DNA from: Paenibacillus koleovorans NBRC 103111
GTDB taxonomy: Bacteria; Bacillota; Bacilli; Paenibacillales; NBRC-103111
Length of the DNA stretch: 64,000 bases
NCBI RefSeq assembly: GCF_004000845.1
Contig: NZ_BIMA01000017.1
Coordinates: 1 to 64,000 of the forward strand
Direction of reading: 5' to 3'
A model generated the notes under the pieces. It worked only from the letters and a program-made list of their open reading frames with translations, had not been told where the DNA came from and searched no databases. Below, in pieces: positions 8,382 to 17,383 of this stretch. Position 1 is the stretch's first letter, and each line of letters begins with the position of its first letter. The position numbers and the translations under genes were made by a program.

Positions 8382-10532
8382 TTAATAATTATGCAAAACG
8401 ATATTGCCATTCATTAAATTTATTCTTATATCATGTATAGCGGTTTGCAAATTGCTTTGAATGGTACTAAAAGCCCCCCCTTGTTGAACAACCGCATCTA
8501 ATTCACTAGCTACATAGTCATAGTAGGAATAGATATGTCTTCCATTATGAGTTGCAATTTTACTTGACCACTCCACAGAAGTAAACTCAACTCCTGGATT
8601 TTTAGGAAGCCATACACCGTTTACTGGTGAATTCACATCAATCCCATAATTCCCCAGGATCGTTCTAGCTTGTACGGCACTTAAATATTGCTCTCCTGCA
8701 GGAACGATATGGTGGGCTTCCCAGTTTGTTATGCCCCTACTTGGAATCGGATCTGGCCTCGATAATCCCACAGATCCCAAAGCATGGGCAAGTCTTTCAG
8801 AGTTTGACCCACTTGACGATGTAGGGTTACGCTGTCCTACTACATTTGACCAATAATTCGGACAACTAGTATTATGAGTTAAAATCTTCAAATTGGAAAC
8901 ATAGTAAGTATGAAAATCTTCGACTCTAAAATTATAGACTGTTGCATGATCGGGTTTTACTTCAATACTGTCTATTGCAATATTATGCCCATCACTTGTC
9001 TCGACAAGATCACCAACAGTAAGGTTTTTTGCAATTACCCAACCCTTATCCTTCACCCAAAAAGGGTGTTCGTCTGTTGTTGTTATTGTTTCATTGCCAA
9101 CTTTAATATTCCAAGATTCCGAAATTTCTTTTCTAAACAACATATCTACCCGTCTATAAGAAACTGCTCCGGAATCAACATTTTTGGCAAGAACCATATC
9201 TCCAACTTGTATTTCTTCGATTTGTTTCTCTCCGGTGTCAGTTGTGACTAGAGTCCCCGCAGTAAAACAATGACAAGGAACTAAATCAATGATCTTTTTA
9301 AAATGTCTTAATTCGGAAAGCACTACGTTTGCGCCTTTGGCACCAATTACAGAAGTAGCCGTTTCGCCTACCATCTTTCCAATAAGCTCTGCCCTATCGT
9401 TGCCACTTCCACTTGTCCATTGATTTTTTATATCAATGATTTGATTCCCCAGTGCATCAATAAGTGGTTCCACATATGATTCATCAAATGTAGTTACCCA
9501 CTTATATAAACTATGAGCCATCTCATATACTGCACGAAGGGTATCTACTGGATGTCTAATCATTTCAAAGGTTCCTTTTAAGGAACCGTATATCCCCTTA
9601 ACAATCCCTTTTGCAAAGTGATATGCGAGCGATCCAAGGCTCTTGATGTCATCCCATATTCCTTCTATTACACTTGTTTCTTGAGGTGGTGTAGGACCGG
9701 CTAGATATGGAGGACCATATTCTGAGCAATAGCCTGTATACACCCATCCAGTTTCAATAAATTGAAAGTTTCCATATGCACAATCATGCAGATCAGGCAT
9801 AGTGGGAGCTGTATTAGGATTAGTATAAGCTTCCCCATAACTACCACTACTGCCGGTTCCTCCACCTGGATTTCCCGAACCACCACCAGATGCAGGAAAT
9901 TCTCCAGTAAATTTTAAAAATGAAGAACTAGTTGTATACACCCATTGATAGTCGTTATAATATTCCGTTATCCATGCATCTACCCAAACTTGACCATATT
10001 CGTAATACCCACCAGTACATACTTCATAGGGTTGACTTTCATAATATCCGCCACCTGATGCTGTCACTACCCATTCATAGTACCCACCGCCCCATGATGT
10101 TACAACCCATTCATAGTATCCTCCTCCCCAATTTCCGTTCCCATCTTCCCAATAATTAACCCAATACCAAGCGCCTTCTTCCCAATAGTTCACCCAGTAC
10201 CAAGCGCCTTCTTCCCAATAGTTCACCCATACATCTTGATATTCCGTGTGACAACTATAGTTAATCCACGTCGCAGTCGGCTCATAATGTCCGTTATACA
10301 CTTGACGTGATTTCACTGTTGTAAGTAATTCCCAATCCCAAACATCAAAATACCAGTACCCATCTCCTGCATATTCGTCTTTAACCTCAGCATACCCAGG
10401 AGTGGTCGGTTTTGGTGGCGGCCCATCAGCATTTACTAAATTAATAGGAATTAATGAAGTGAGTACAGCAAATAAGCATATTAGAGGGATTATTTTCCTC
10501 TTAAAGCTTTTTATTAATTTATCAAAGATCAT
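8382..10532 (-). CDS. Secreted polymorphic toxin: aromatic repeats, pretoxin HINT, AHH nuclease
   Basis: 716 residues from ATG 10532 (TTGGAGGCTTACT before it). Residues 1-35 are a signal peptide. Residues 55-200 are extremely Trp/Tyr-rich with repeated WEEGAWYWVNY and GGGYYEWVVT units. A Gly/Ser linker (214-235) and a helical part (285-410) follow. Residues 422-554 are a HINT autoprotease: CFTAGTLVTT at its start, TTTDEHPFWV inside, ILTHNT at the end. The C-terminal domain (about 560-716) has NWEAHH at 603-608 plus H662 and H666, the AHH branch of HNH/Endo VII-like nucleases. By family knowledge HINT releases the C-terminal nuclease. It follows the Flp pilin gene by 142 bp on the same strand, with Imm11 next. 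Confidence 0.88.
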   Translation of the reverse strand: MIFDKLIKSFKRKIIPLICLFAVLTSLIPINLVNADGPPPKPTTPGYAEVKDEYAGDGYWYFDVWDWELLTTVKSRQVYNGHYEPTATWINYSCHTEYQDVWVNYWEEGAWYWVNYWEEGAWYWVNYWEDGNGNWGGGYYEWVVTSWGGGYYEWVVTASGGGYYESQPYEVCTGGYYEYGQVWVDAWITEYYNDYQWVYTTSSSFLKFTGEFPASGGGSGNPGGGTGSSGSYGEAYTNPNTAPTMPDLHDCAYGNFQFIETGWVYTGYCSEYGPPYLAGPTPPQETSVIEGIWDDIKSLGSLAYHFAKGIVKGIYGSLKGTFEMIRHPVDTLRAVYEMAHSLYKWVTTFDESYVEPLIDALGNQIIDIKNQWTSGSGNDRAELIGKMVGETATSVIGAKGANVVLSELRHFKKIIDLVPCHCFTAGTLVTTDTGEKQIEEIQVGDMVLAKNVDSGAVSYRRVDMLFRKEISESWNIKVGNETITTTDEHPFWVKDKGWVIAKNLTVGDLVETSDGHNIAIDSIEVKPDHATVYNFRVEDFHTYYVSNLKILTHNTSCPNYWSNVVGQRNPTSSSGSNSERLAHALGSVGLSRPDPIPSRGITNWEAHHIVPAGEQYLSAVQARTILGNYGIDVNSPVNGVWLPKNPGVEFTSVEWSSKIATHNGRHIYSYYDYVASELDAVVQQGGAFSTIQSNLQTAIHDIRINLMNGNIVLHNY
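10135..10226. repeat. 33-bp tandem repeats encoding WEEGAWYWVNY
   Basis: The unit CCCAATAGTTCACCCAGTAC and its continuation occur about three times in a row with few changes. They encode the 11-residue aromatic repeat inside the toxin gene. Near-identical DNA copies suggest recent expansion or slippage. Confidence 0.8.
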
Positions 10533-10674
10533 AGTAAGCCTCCAAGGACATTGTGATTTAAAAAATAATGCAACTTCCCAACGAAAAATTGCGTATACTG
10601 AATAAGGGTGAGAAGGGCGTTAACTCAGGACTCGCCAAAGACACCGGGTTATGCACCTCTTCTTGCCCCCTCGC

Positions 10675-10881
10675 TTATGTCCCTACCCCATTCAAGGAAT
10701 TAATAATTCTCGTAAATACGGATTTCAGAGCGTCCTTGAATAGGATTAGCGTGGCAATAATCAAAACTGCAATAACGCCGACAATAATCGCATATTCACT
10801 TAGAGCCTGTCCTTTCTCCTCTCTCTTCCAATTGTCCAGATAGTAATTTGCTTTAACCCACATACTCACCAGTCTCTTCAA
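10675..10881 (-). CDS. Flp-type pilin (type IVb prepilin)
   Basis: 68 residues from a TTG at 10881, chosen because GGGAGGTGAG lies 5 bases upstream; the ATG six codons later has only a weak site. KGQALSEYAIIVGVIAVLIIATLIL is the prepilin signature: a processing site after Gly (KG/QALSEYA) with Glu at position +5, then a hydrophobic N-terminal helix. It is the structural subunit of the Tad pilus. It overlaps the end of tadA by 29 bp and is the last pilus gene before the toxin. No prepilin peptidase gene is seen in the window. Confidence 0.88.
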   Translation of the reverse strand: MKRLVSMWVKANYYLDNWKREEKGQALSEYAIIVGVIAVLIIATLILFKDALKSVFTRIINSLNGVGT

Positions 10882-12220
10882 TAGTCTCACCTCCCTTCCA
10901 GTCCATTGCGAGCCCAGCTCCAACGAACTTCTCCATATCCCGCATTTTGTTGCCGGTCGTTCTCACTTTTTGAAGTATCTCGTCCCATTCATACAGCGAT
11001 TGGGTTTGGATCTCGCCCTGTTGGATTCCAGTGATCTCGATGACTTCGACCACTCTTCTCTTGCCATTCCTTTGTTTGCTCAGGTGCACAATAATATCTA
11101 TGGAAGAAGCGATTTGCTTCCGGATGGCAGCGACCGGCAATTCCAGCCCCGCCATTAGCACCATCGTCTCAAGTCGACTCAGCATATCCACCGCCGAGTT
11201 GGCATGGCCAGTTGATAGTGAGCCGTCATGGCCGGTGTTCATAGCCTGTAGCATGTCTAGCGCTTCTCCAGATCGGACTTCACCTACGACGATTCGATCT
11301 GGACGCATTCTTAAGGCCGTCCTCACCAAATCCCTCATTCGAATTTCTCCCTTGCCTTCCATATTGGGAGGTCTCGTTTCCAGACGAATGAGATTTTCCG
11401 CTTCGAGCAGCTTTAATTCAGCGGCATCCTCGATTGTTATGACTCGGGAATTACTTGGGATGAACATGCTTAACGCATTGAGAAAGGTTGTTTTGCCCGA
11501 ACCTGTGCCCCCCGAGATAATGATGTTATATCTGGCGTATACTAATTTCTTCAAGAAATCCGCCAACTCTTTGTCCAATGTGCCGAACTCTACCAACTGA
11601 TTCATTGTGTACGGTTTCTGAGGAAACTTCCGAATGGTTAGAGTAGAACCGTCTAATGCGATGGGATGAAGAACTGCGTTTACCCTTGAGCCATCCGGCA
11701 GCCGAGCATCGACGATAGGTTCACTTTCATTGACTTTCCTGTTAATGGGCGAGACGATCTTCTCAATGACATGCATTAATTCCTCATTGTTATTAAATTT
11801 AAGTGGCACTCCTCTCCGATCACGAGCAATGTGAAACTTGCCATCCTTCTCGATAAAGATTTTGCTTAACCCATTGACCATGATTTCGGTCACGCTCGGA
11901 TCGTGGATCAGATTCTCCAGAATTCCATAACCGAACATGGTATGCATTAACTGCTCTAGAATTTCTGCCCGTTCGTAGGAATTTAACGTCCACTCTCTCC
12001 TATTAAATTCCATCTCATCTTCAATGATTCTCCATATCATGTTGCGTATGTATTCCAAATCTTGATTTAGTCCTGAAACGAATAGATCTCGGTTTTCTGA
12101 AATTCGCTGTCGGACTCTTTGATACACATCGTGCTTCTTATCCAATCCTTCTGTCTGCTGCCGCTCTTCCGCCTCTAGAAACCGTTTCTGCTTGTCCTGA
12201 ATGAGTTGCTCAACGCTCAT
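10853..12220 (-). CDS. tadA: TadA/CpaF secretion ATPase of the Tad pilus
   Basis: 455 residues from ATG 12220 (GGAGGGTAAT upstream). The C-terminal ATPase has Walker A GGTGSGKT at 237-244, an Asp-box-like segment, Walker B-like DRIVVGEVRSGEA and the His box TGHDGSLSTGHAN. The N-terminal part (about 1-110) is charged and helical. It powers pilus assembly from the cytoplasmic face of the membrane with TadB and TadC. It lies one base after tadZ and overlaps the pilin gene, so co-translation is likely. Full length for the family. Confidence 0.93.
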   Translation of the reverse strand: MSVEQLIQDKQKRFLEAEERQQTEGLDKKHDVYQRVRQRISENRDLFVSGLNQDLEYIRNMIWRIIEDEMEFNRREWTLNSYERAEILEQLMHTMFGYGILENLIHDPSVTEIMVNGLSKIFIEKDGKFHIARDRRGVPLKFNNNEELMHVIEKIVSPINRKVNESEPIVDARLPDGSRVNAVLHPIALDGSTLTIRKFPQKPYTMNQLVEFGTLDKELADFLKKLVYARYNIIISGGTGSGKTTFLNALSMFIPSNSRVITIEDAAELKLLEAENLIRLETRPPNMEGKGEIRMRDLVRTALRMRPDRIVVGEVRSGEALDMLQAMNTGHDGSLSTGHANSAVDMLSRLETMVLMAGLELPVAAIRKQIASSIDIIVHLSKQRNGKRRVVEVIEITGIQQGEIQTQSLYEWDEILQKVRTTGNKMRDMEKFVGAGLAMDWKGGETIEETGEYVG

Positions 12221-12221
12221 A

Positions 12222-12989
12222 TTACCCTCCTAACTTCTTTAAGAGCTGATTGGACAAATTCCTGAATGGCATAGCCGCTCTTTTATTGCCCGAGTTTACA
12301 ATCGGAACACCATTGTTGATATGTTTTTGTGCCTTTTTAGATACGTCTTGTATCTCTGCGAGTAAAGAATATCCAAGCTCATCCCGGTACTCCAGGTTAT
12401 TGAACCCTGAGTATTTGGTGCAGCGGTTCACAATAACGGAGATTTTGTCCCGGTCGATATTCAAGCTTTCCAAGATTTCTTTGAATAGAATCGTCTTCCA
12501 GCCCGATGTCACATCCTGCAGGGTAGGAATTAGAATACAATCCGCTTGCTCCAGACATCCGATGTTTCGTTCACACAATTCGGAAGAAGTATCAATAATG
12601 ATCGCAGAGTAATGCTCCATTCTGGCAGCTTGGATGATGGCTTGCACGTAGCCGATCGTTAGCTTCTCCATCTTGAGTGGCGATGCGCTCAGCAGAAGAT
12701 GCAAGTTCTTTTCCCCTTCGTACACCATCAAGGAATCTCTGAAATAGGAGGAGAACTGTTCTGGATGGATTTTCCCTTCGTTCTGCTCTAAGGCAGTAAT
12801 TAAACTAGACATTCCTTTGCCGCGTATCGGTATCTTTAGCATGGAGGGCAAACTCCCATAACATGCCATATCGATCAGCAACACCTTCATATTCATATTG
12901 GCAAAATGCAAGGCTGTATTTAATGCGATCGTGGATTTGCCCGAGCCCCCTTGGGGAGATGTGACAAGAATCGTCGACTGCTTCTTCAT
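12222..12989 (-). CDS. tadZ: TadZ/CpaE-like MinD-type ATPase
   Basis: 255 residues from ATG 12989 (GAGGTGATTTC upstream). The deviant Walker A PQGGSGKST sits at residues 12-20, followed by LLIDMACYG and a switch-type segment AIIIDTSSELCERN. TadZ proteins position the Tad machine at the cell pole or membrane. The usual N-terminal receiver-like domain is missing, so this is the short ATPase-only form often seen in Gram-positive tad loci. It is packed between cpaB and tadA. Confidence 0.85.
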   Translation of the reverse strand: MKKQSTILVTSPQGGSGKSTIALNTALHFANMNMKVLLIDMACYGSLPSMLKIPIRGKGMSSLITALEQNEGKIHPEQFSSYFRDSLMVYEGEKNLHLLLSASPLKMEKLTIGYVQAIIQAARMEHYSAIIIDTSSELCERNIGCLEQADCILIPTLQDVTSGWKTILFKEILESLNIDRDKISVIVNRCTKYSGFNNLEYRDELGYSLLAEIQDVSKKAQKHINNGVPIVNSGNKRAAMPFRNLSNQLLKKLGG

Positions 12990-12993
12990 GAAA

Positions 12994-13749
12994 TCACCTC
13001 GGTCGATTAGTCGTAAATTTAGTTGGGTACGTAGGGTTTATTGGCATCTCAGCATTGTTCGCACCTGTAGTGGTGGCCGGCACTAAAGCAAGATCGATCT
13101 TCCCCTTTCTTTTGGCCAATGCCAGATCCTGCGCTTCTTGCGGAGTCACCAGAAGGGTGACATTTTGCATAACGGCCGTATTACTGGCTGTCTTATCCTT
13201 ATCCGCAATCACTTCCGCGTCAAACACTTCAATTTTTTGCAGGATCAGAGAAGAATAGATGCCGTTGGTTTCACTAGCCATCGAGGTGAAAATGACATCC
13301 ACTTTATCTCCCTTCTTAAGTGCGAATGCAACGGAGCCTTCTCCATCAAGCTTAAGTGTGATGATTCGTTTATCCGGCGGAATGAAAAATGATTTCTTAA
13401 CGTCTCCCGATGCCGGCGATGTACTGCTAGAATAATCGATCGGCGCCATAATTTGAGTAGGCTCCTTCTGGATTACACTGCCTGCTTTGATTTTGGTCAT
13501 TGCGATCGATCCAACCACATCACTTAGTTGAAGAACGGCGTTAGGCACTAGCAGGTTTTGATCCATTGTGTTCACTTTTACTGTGGTTAGCATATCTGCA
13601 GAGATCTTAGTTTCGGGGGAAATATCCTTTGCAGCTACAACGACAGCTACTTCTTCCCGTAATGATTTCAAATAAACGTTTACATAAAAGGCGATACAAA
13701 CAGACAGCACTATTCCTAGTAATGATTTCAACCACAGATTCCTGTTCAC
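12994..13749 (-). CDS. cpaB: CpaB/RcpC-like pilus assembly protein (SAF domain)
   Basis: 251 residues. One N-terminal membrane anchor (LLGIVLSVCIAFYVNVYL) precedes a SAF-like domain (VAAKDISPETKISADMLTTVKV) and an RcpC-type C-terminal domain (DKRIITLKLDGEGSVAFALKKGDKVDVIF). In Gram-negative bacteria CpaB links to the secretin; in Gram-positive tad loci it is an extracytoplasmic assembly factor. It follows tadB by 23 bp and overlaps nothing. Start ATG 13749; upstream spacing is ordinary. Confidence 0.88.
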   Translation of the reverse strand: MNRNLWLKSLLGIVLSVCIAFYVNVYLKSLREEVAVVVAAKDISPETKISADMLTTVKVNTMDQNLLVPNAVLQLSDVVGSIAMTKIKAGSVIQKEPTQIMAPIDYSSSTSPASGDVKKSFFIPPDKRIITLKLDGEGSVAFALKKGDKVDVIFTSMASETNGIYSSLILQKIEVFDAEVIADKDKTASNTAVMQNVTLLVTPQEAQDLALAKRKGKIDLALVPATTTGANNAEMPINPTYPTKFTTNRPR

Positions 13750-13772
13750 TTATTTCTGCCCTCCTGGATCAG

Positions 13773-14693
13773 CTACACTTCAATATTTACTATTTTGCGA
13801 CTAATAAAATAGTTCAGAACAATGAATATAAAACCAACAATCATCAATACTTTGCCAAGAAAGGTGCTATACATCGGCTCCATATAGTCAGGGGACAATA
13901 AGGTAAGGCAGGCCACGATGCCAATCGGCATAAACGACAAAATTTTGGATTCCATCTTTTTTCCAGCCGTCAAAATATTAATTTCGTTCTTAATCTCGAT
14001 TTTGTCGCTAATGACTCGGGTAATATTGGTGAAGATCTCGGTTAGATTGCCACCTCGATTCTTGGCTATCAGCGTAGCATTGACGAAATCATTCACATCC
14101 TCCAATTGAACGCGATCACGGAACGCGGTAAGTGCCTCTTCAATGGTGTACCCCATGTTTAAGTCCTCTGACATTTTCTTGAACTCCAGTACTATTGGAG
14201 CGTCTTTATCTCTGTAAAAGATTCGTTGCAGATCTGCAACGCTTCTTTCAATAGCTTTCTGCAAAGAAGAACCGGCTTTTAACGAAGTCGAGAGCGAATA
14301 CATGGCATCCTTCAACTGCATATTCAATTGTTTTCTTCGCTTATTAATTCGACTCAAGATGATCAATCTCGGATAGTAAAGGCCAACTAACCCAATCACT
14401 AATGAAATCTCCCAAGTCCTGAGCATAAAGGTCATGAATAAGAAGATCGCTAGGCATGCCGGGAGTGAGTAGTAAAAATACTTTTTGGCATCGAATGCAT
14501 ACTGCTGCTGGTCCGGACTCAATCTGAGCAGCTTATTGACGATAGTGACTCTTTTCTTTTCCTTTCCTCTAATATGGTCGAAGTATCGCTTTATGTGTCC
14601 GCGCGACCCTCTATTACCCTCTAGTAGAGATAGAATGAACAAAAAAACAATATAGACTATTAATCCGACAAAACAGCTTATCAGCAGAACCAT
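13773..14693 (-). CDS. tadB: TadB-like inner membrane pilus protein (T2SSF family)
   Basis: 306 residues with transmembrane segments at about 2-24, 77-110, 260-277 and 283-300. The cytoplasmic T2SSF domain holds QLKDAMYSLSTSLKAGSSLQKAIE and the TadB-type RGGNLTEIFTNITRVISDKIEIKNEI. TadB and TadC form the membrane platform driven by TadA. It follows tadC by 24 bp on the same strand. The order tadC-tadB is the reverse of the commonest tadABC order. Confidence 0.88.
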   Translation of the reverse strand: MVLLISCFVGLIVYIVFLFILSLLEGNRGSRGHIKRYFDHIRGKEKKRVTIVNKLLRLSPDQQQYAFDAKKYFYYSLPACLAIFLFMTFMLRTWEISLVIGLVGLYYPRLIILSRINKRRKQLNMQLKDAMYSLSTSLKAGSSLQKAIERSVADLQRIFYRDKDAPIVLEFKKMSEDLNMGYTIEEALTAFRDRVQLEDVNDFVNATLIAKNRGGNLTEIFTNITRVISDKIEIKNEINILTAGKKMESKILSFMPIGIVACLTLLSPDYMEPMYSTFLGKVLMIVGFIFIVLNYFISRKIVNIEV

Positions 14694-14717
14694 GTCTCGA
14701 CCTCCCCCAATGCGTTG

Positions 14718-15617
14718 CTAGTAGACGAAAAACTTGAGAATGGCAAATATGGCAGGGCTCAATAGAAAAATCATAAGCGCAGGTAGGATTAACCCGATTA
14801 GTGGCATAAACAATTTGATAGACGCCTTCTCACCAAGTTCTTTGGCTCGGGATTTCCTATTCGACCAGGCTTCAGTAGCTTGTTCTCTAAGCACCTGTGT
14901 GATCCCTGAGGAGCCTTTCTCTAATGTTTGAATTAAGGCTGAGACGAACAACGTCAACTCTTCCACGAGTACTCGATCCGCCATATTTTGGAAGGCTTCC
15001 TTCTGGGGGATTCCAACCGATATTTCTTGGAGCGTTTTTTTGATCTCGTCGGTAAGAGCTCCTTGTTTTCGATGACATATCTCTTCCAGCGCCTGGAACA
15101 GGGTCAGCCCGGCATCGGTCGTAACAGCCAGGGATATCAAGATGGAGGGAAGCTCTTTTTGAATGTCCCCTCTTCTCTTCTTGACTCTTATGGTTAACCA
15201 TTGGTCGGGAAGAAAGTAACCCAGGAATACCAAGACTACGGCCAGTAAAAGGACTTCAATCGAAAAATCTAAAGCTAACAACAGCAGGGTATAAATGAAA
15301 ATCGCAACTGAAACCAAGTACTTAATGCTTATTAATTGTTCTAAGGTAAGCAAGTGCTCCAAATTGGCAACTTGCAAATCATCTCTGTACTTTCTCCATT
15401 TGGGGGCATAGGGGTCGATCTTTATAAGTCGTGCTATTCGGTTAAGGAGGGGGACCAATAGTTTAAGCAAGGGGGAATTAGCCATATTTTTTGCAGGTTT
15501 GTGAGACAAGATTACGTTTACCGTGTTGCGCAGATGTCTGGTAGGAAATAGTTCGTCTAGCGGCAGCAAATAAAGAAGTACAAGTAAGAAAGTTAAACAG
15601 GAAATCGACAGTATCAT
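14718..15617 (-). CDS. tadC: TadC-like inner membrane pilus protein (T2SSF family)
   Basis: 299 residues with hydrophobic segments at both ends and in the middle (about 97-140). The T2SSF domain reads PSILISLAVTTDAGLTLFQALEEI and FVSALIQTLEKGSSGITQVL, and the C-terminus has LGEKASIKLFMPLIGLILPAL, typical of TadC. It partners TadB as the pilus platform. It starts at ATG 15617, 18 bp after the TadG-like gene. Confidence 0.87.
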   Translation of the reverse strand: MILSISCLTFLLVLLYLLPLDELFPTRHLRNTVNVILSHKPAKNMANSPLLKLLVPLLNRIARLIKIDPYAPKWRKYRDDLQVANLEHLLTLEQLISIKYLVSVAIFIYTLLLLALDFSIEVLLLAVVLVFLGYFLPDQWLTIRVKKRRGDIQKELPSILISLAVTTDAGLTLFQALEEICHRKQGALTDEIKKTLQEISVGIPQKEAFQNMADRVLVEELTLFVSALIQTLEKGSSGITQVLREQATEAWSNRKSRAKELGEKASIKLFMPLIGLILPALMIFLLSPAIFAILKFFVY

Positions 15618-15635
15618 TGAGTGGGTCCTCCTATA

Positions 15636-16064
15636 TCAGTAGACACGGCCAATAGAGCTTGCTCTGATCGTATAAGATTCTATTTGGAAAAGTTTCATGA
15701 AAAACATAGGTATCTCTGCCACCGTCTCAATCTTGCACTCTTTTTTGCTCGGAAGAATCTCCAGACTTACAAGCCTGGCTCGGGGCATGTTTTGTTGAAG
15801 AACATCACGAACGATGTTCTCCGCAGCGTCTCTTCTAAGTTCCAGAATGTGTGGAGGGGTCCACCAAAGATCACGATTGTAAGAATCGGAAGAAGATACC
15901 GCTGCAGCATCGGTAGCTGTATCCAAAGCGATCTTGTTGTATATAATGATGCTGCCATCTGCACACAAGCCTAGGATAAGAATCAGAACTGGCATTAAGA
16001 CAGCAAAGAATGTTGTAGTGAATCCATTACTTGCCCTAAAGGACTTAAGACGATCTTTTAACAT
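15636..16064 (-). CDS. TadG-like pseudopilin/assembly protein
   Basis: 142 residues. The N-terminus NGFTTTFFAVLMPVLILILGLCADGSIIIYNK resembles the TadE/TadG hydrophobic leader with an Ala-rich continuation IALDTATDAAAVSSS, the pattern of the TadG (Flp/Fap-associated) family. The remainder is a short mixed domain. Full TadG proteins often carry a von Willebrand A domain, which is absent here. It is 11 bp downstream of the TadE-like gene. Confidence 0.75.
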   Translation of the reverse strand: MLKDRLKSFRASNGFTTTFFAVLMPVLILILGLCADGSIIIYNKIALDTATDAAAVSSSDSYNRDLWWTPPHILELRRDAAENIVRDVLQQNMPRARLVSLEILPSKKECKIETVAEIPMFFMKLFQIESYTIRASSIGRVY

Positions 16065-16075
16065 GGGGGATTCTC

Positions 16076-16498
16076 CTATTTGGTTGTATATCTGTATACC
16101 AGTTGATTTCTGATCGGGACTGCATCATATCCCGTGATGTCTTCTAAAAACGGAAGGTTCATTTTGAAATAATAAATTACTGTAATTGTGATCTTCCCTT
16201 GTAGATCGTCGTAAACTGATATCTCTGAATTTGAACCGTTTGGCAAGCTGGAGAGAGATTCTCGAATAATTGTTCTTACCCTTTCTTCTTTCTTGTCTTG
16301 AGACAGATCCAGATGCCATATGAATTGACCCTCTCTTCCTCCTTGGTGAATGGATAGCACAGTAACACTTTTGGAGAATACGAACATTCCCACATAGATA
16401 ATGAGCATGACAAGCAAAAGGATGATTGGAAGAATGATGGCCAATTCAATAGTTGCTTGACCTTTATTGGAGCGGAGCAGCTTTAGGCGTTTTAACAT
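16076..16498 (-). CDS. TadE-like pseudopilin
   Basis: 140 residues from ATG 16498, which places the TadE signature near the start: SNKGQATIELAIILPIILLLVMLIIYVG. The Gly-Gln-Ala-Thr-x-Glu motif fits a TadV-processed minor pilin. A longer frame to 16570 lacks a convincing ribosome site. It is the first gene of the leftward tad operon, so the operon promoter should lie between here and the divergent gene at 16598. Confidence 0.8.
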   Translation of the reverse strand: MLKRLKLLRSNKGQATIELAIILPIILLLVMLIIYVGMFVFSKSVTVLSIHQGGREGQFIWHLDLSQDKKEERVRTIIRESLSSLPNGSNSEISVYDDLQGKITITVIYYFKMNLPFLEDITGYDAVPIRNQLVYRYTTK

Positions 16499-16597
16499 TC
16501 GTTGGCCCCCTGTGCCATAAGTGAAGAAAGCTATATTCTTCTGAACTGTTTTGTGGGATGATAGGAGCAAAAAAGTATTAGGAGAGCATTTTCAGCT

Positions 16598-16954
16598 ATG
16601 AAATTAATAATCTGTTCCGATCAACAAGAAAAATATGTAGCAAGCAGAGTGACTATAGCGGATACTTTTATAAGTCGACTTAAGGGCTGGCTTGGTAAAA
16701 ACCAAGTGCATGAGGAAGAAGCACTAATTATTAGACCATGCTCGTCTGTTCACACTTTCGGCATGAAAATGGCAATTGATGTTCTATTTCTAGATTCCAG
16801 CAATCAAATCATATACTTCATCCAAAGTATGAGACCTAATAGAATCGGGAAGCATATTTCAGGATCTAAACAAGTCATTGAACTTCGTGAGGGAACCATT
16901 CAAAGATTAGGTATTAAGATGCAGGATTATTGTCTGATCAAAGATGCAACATGA
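16598..16954 (+). CDS. DUF192-family protein
   Basis: 118 residues from ATG 16598 with TTAGGAGAGC upstream. The DUF192 pattern is clear: SRLKGWLGK, ALIIRPCSSVHTFGMKMAIDVLFLD, SMRPNRIG and VIELREGT. Members are small beta-rich proteins of unknown biochemical role, often cytoplasmic here because no signal peptide is seen. It is divergent from the tad operon, and DUF192 genes are recurrent neighbours of tad loci, hinting at a shared regulatory region of about 100 bp. Confidence 0.85.
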   Translation: MKLIICSDQQEKYVASRVTIADTFISRLKGWLGKNQVHEEEALIIRPCSSVHTFGMKMAIDVLFLDSSNQIIYFIQSMRPNRIGKHISGSKQVIELREGTIQRLGIKMQDYCLIKDAT

Positions 16955-17039
16955 TGCAACATAGATATACCATTTTCCCCATCATTTTTGCATGCTAATG
17001 CAGTAAACGGAGTTGTTTTTGATGTGAGTGGCGAGAGAA

Positions 17040-17098
17040 TTGTCGATTACAAAGGAGATATTTGTCGATTTTTGGCAAATTCCCTAATATTGTCGATT
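17040..17098. promoter_or_regulatory. Three direct repeats of TTGTCGATT
   Basis: TTGTCGATT occurs at 17040, 17062 and 17090 (22 and 28 bp apart) in the non-coding gap after the DUF192 gene. The core TGTCGA matches most of the Spo0A box TGTCGAA. They lie 63-120 bp upstream of the promoter at 17161. This looks like a multi-site binding region; the protein is not identified. Confidence 0.55.
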
Positions 17099-17160
17099 TG
17101 AATCCTGTAATCTGTTTGTCCCTTCTTTCTAGTTAAGAAGTAATAGATAATAACTAATTG

Positions 17161-17189
17161 TTGTAATATGTACCATACCTGTATACAAT
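17161..17189 (+). promoter_or_regulatory. Sigma-A-type promoter for the secreted protein gene
   Basis: TTGTAA (17161-17166), 17-bp spacer, TACAAT (17184-17189). It would give a leader of about 190 nt before the GTG at 17384. The leader has a short inverted repeat (GGAAGG..CCTCC near 17210-17225) but I recognise no riboswitch. Confidence 0.5.
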
Positions 17190-17383
17190 AAAACTATCCC
17201 AATATAAGGAAGGTGACGCCTCCGAAGAGACAGGACTAACACTTGTATGCCTGAATGTATGTTCCACTCGCTTCCCACATGTCCCATCAACCACCCCATA
17301 CTCGAAAGGAGGCAACCCATCTCACTTCAAAGTCAGGCATCCGCGCAGGCTGCGATTTCACCCAAATTAAAGGAGGAATCTTA

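Noticed and set aside
16955-17383. A riboswitch in the long leader before the secreted protein gene
   Set aside because: Only short pairings are visible and no known riboswitch core could be matched.
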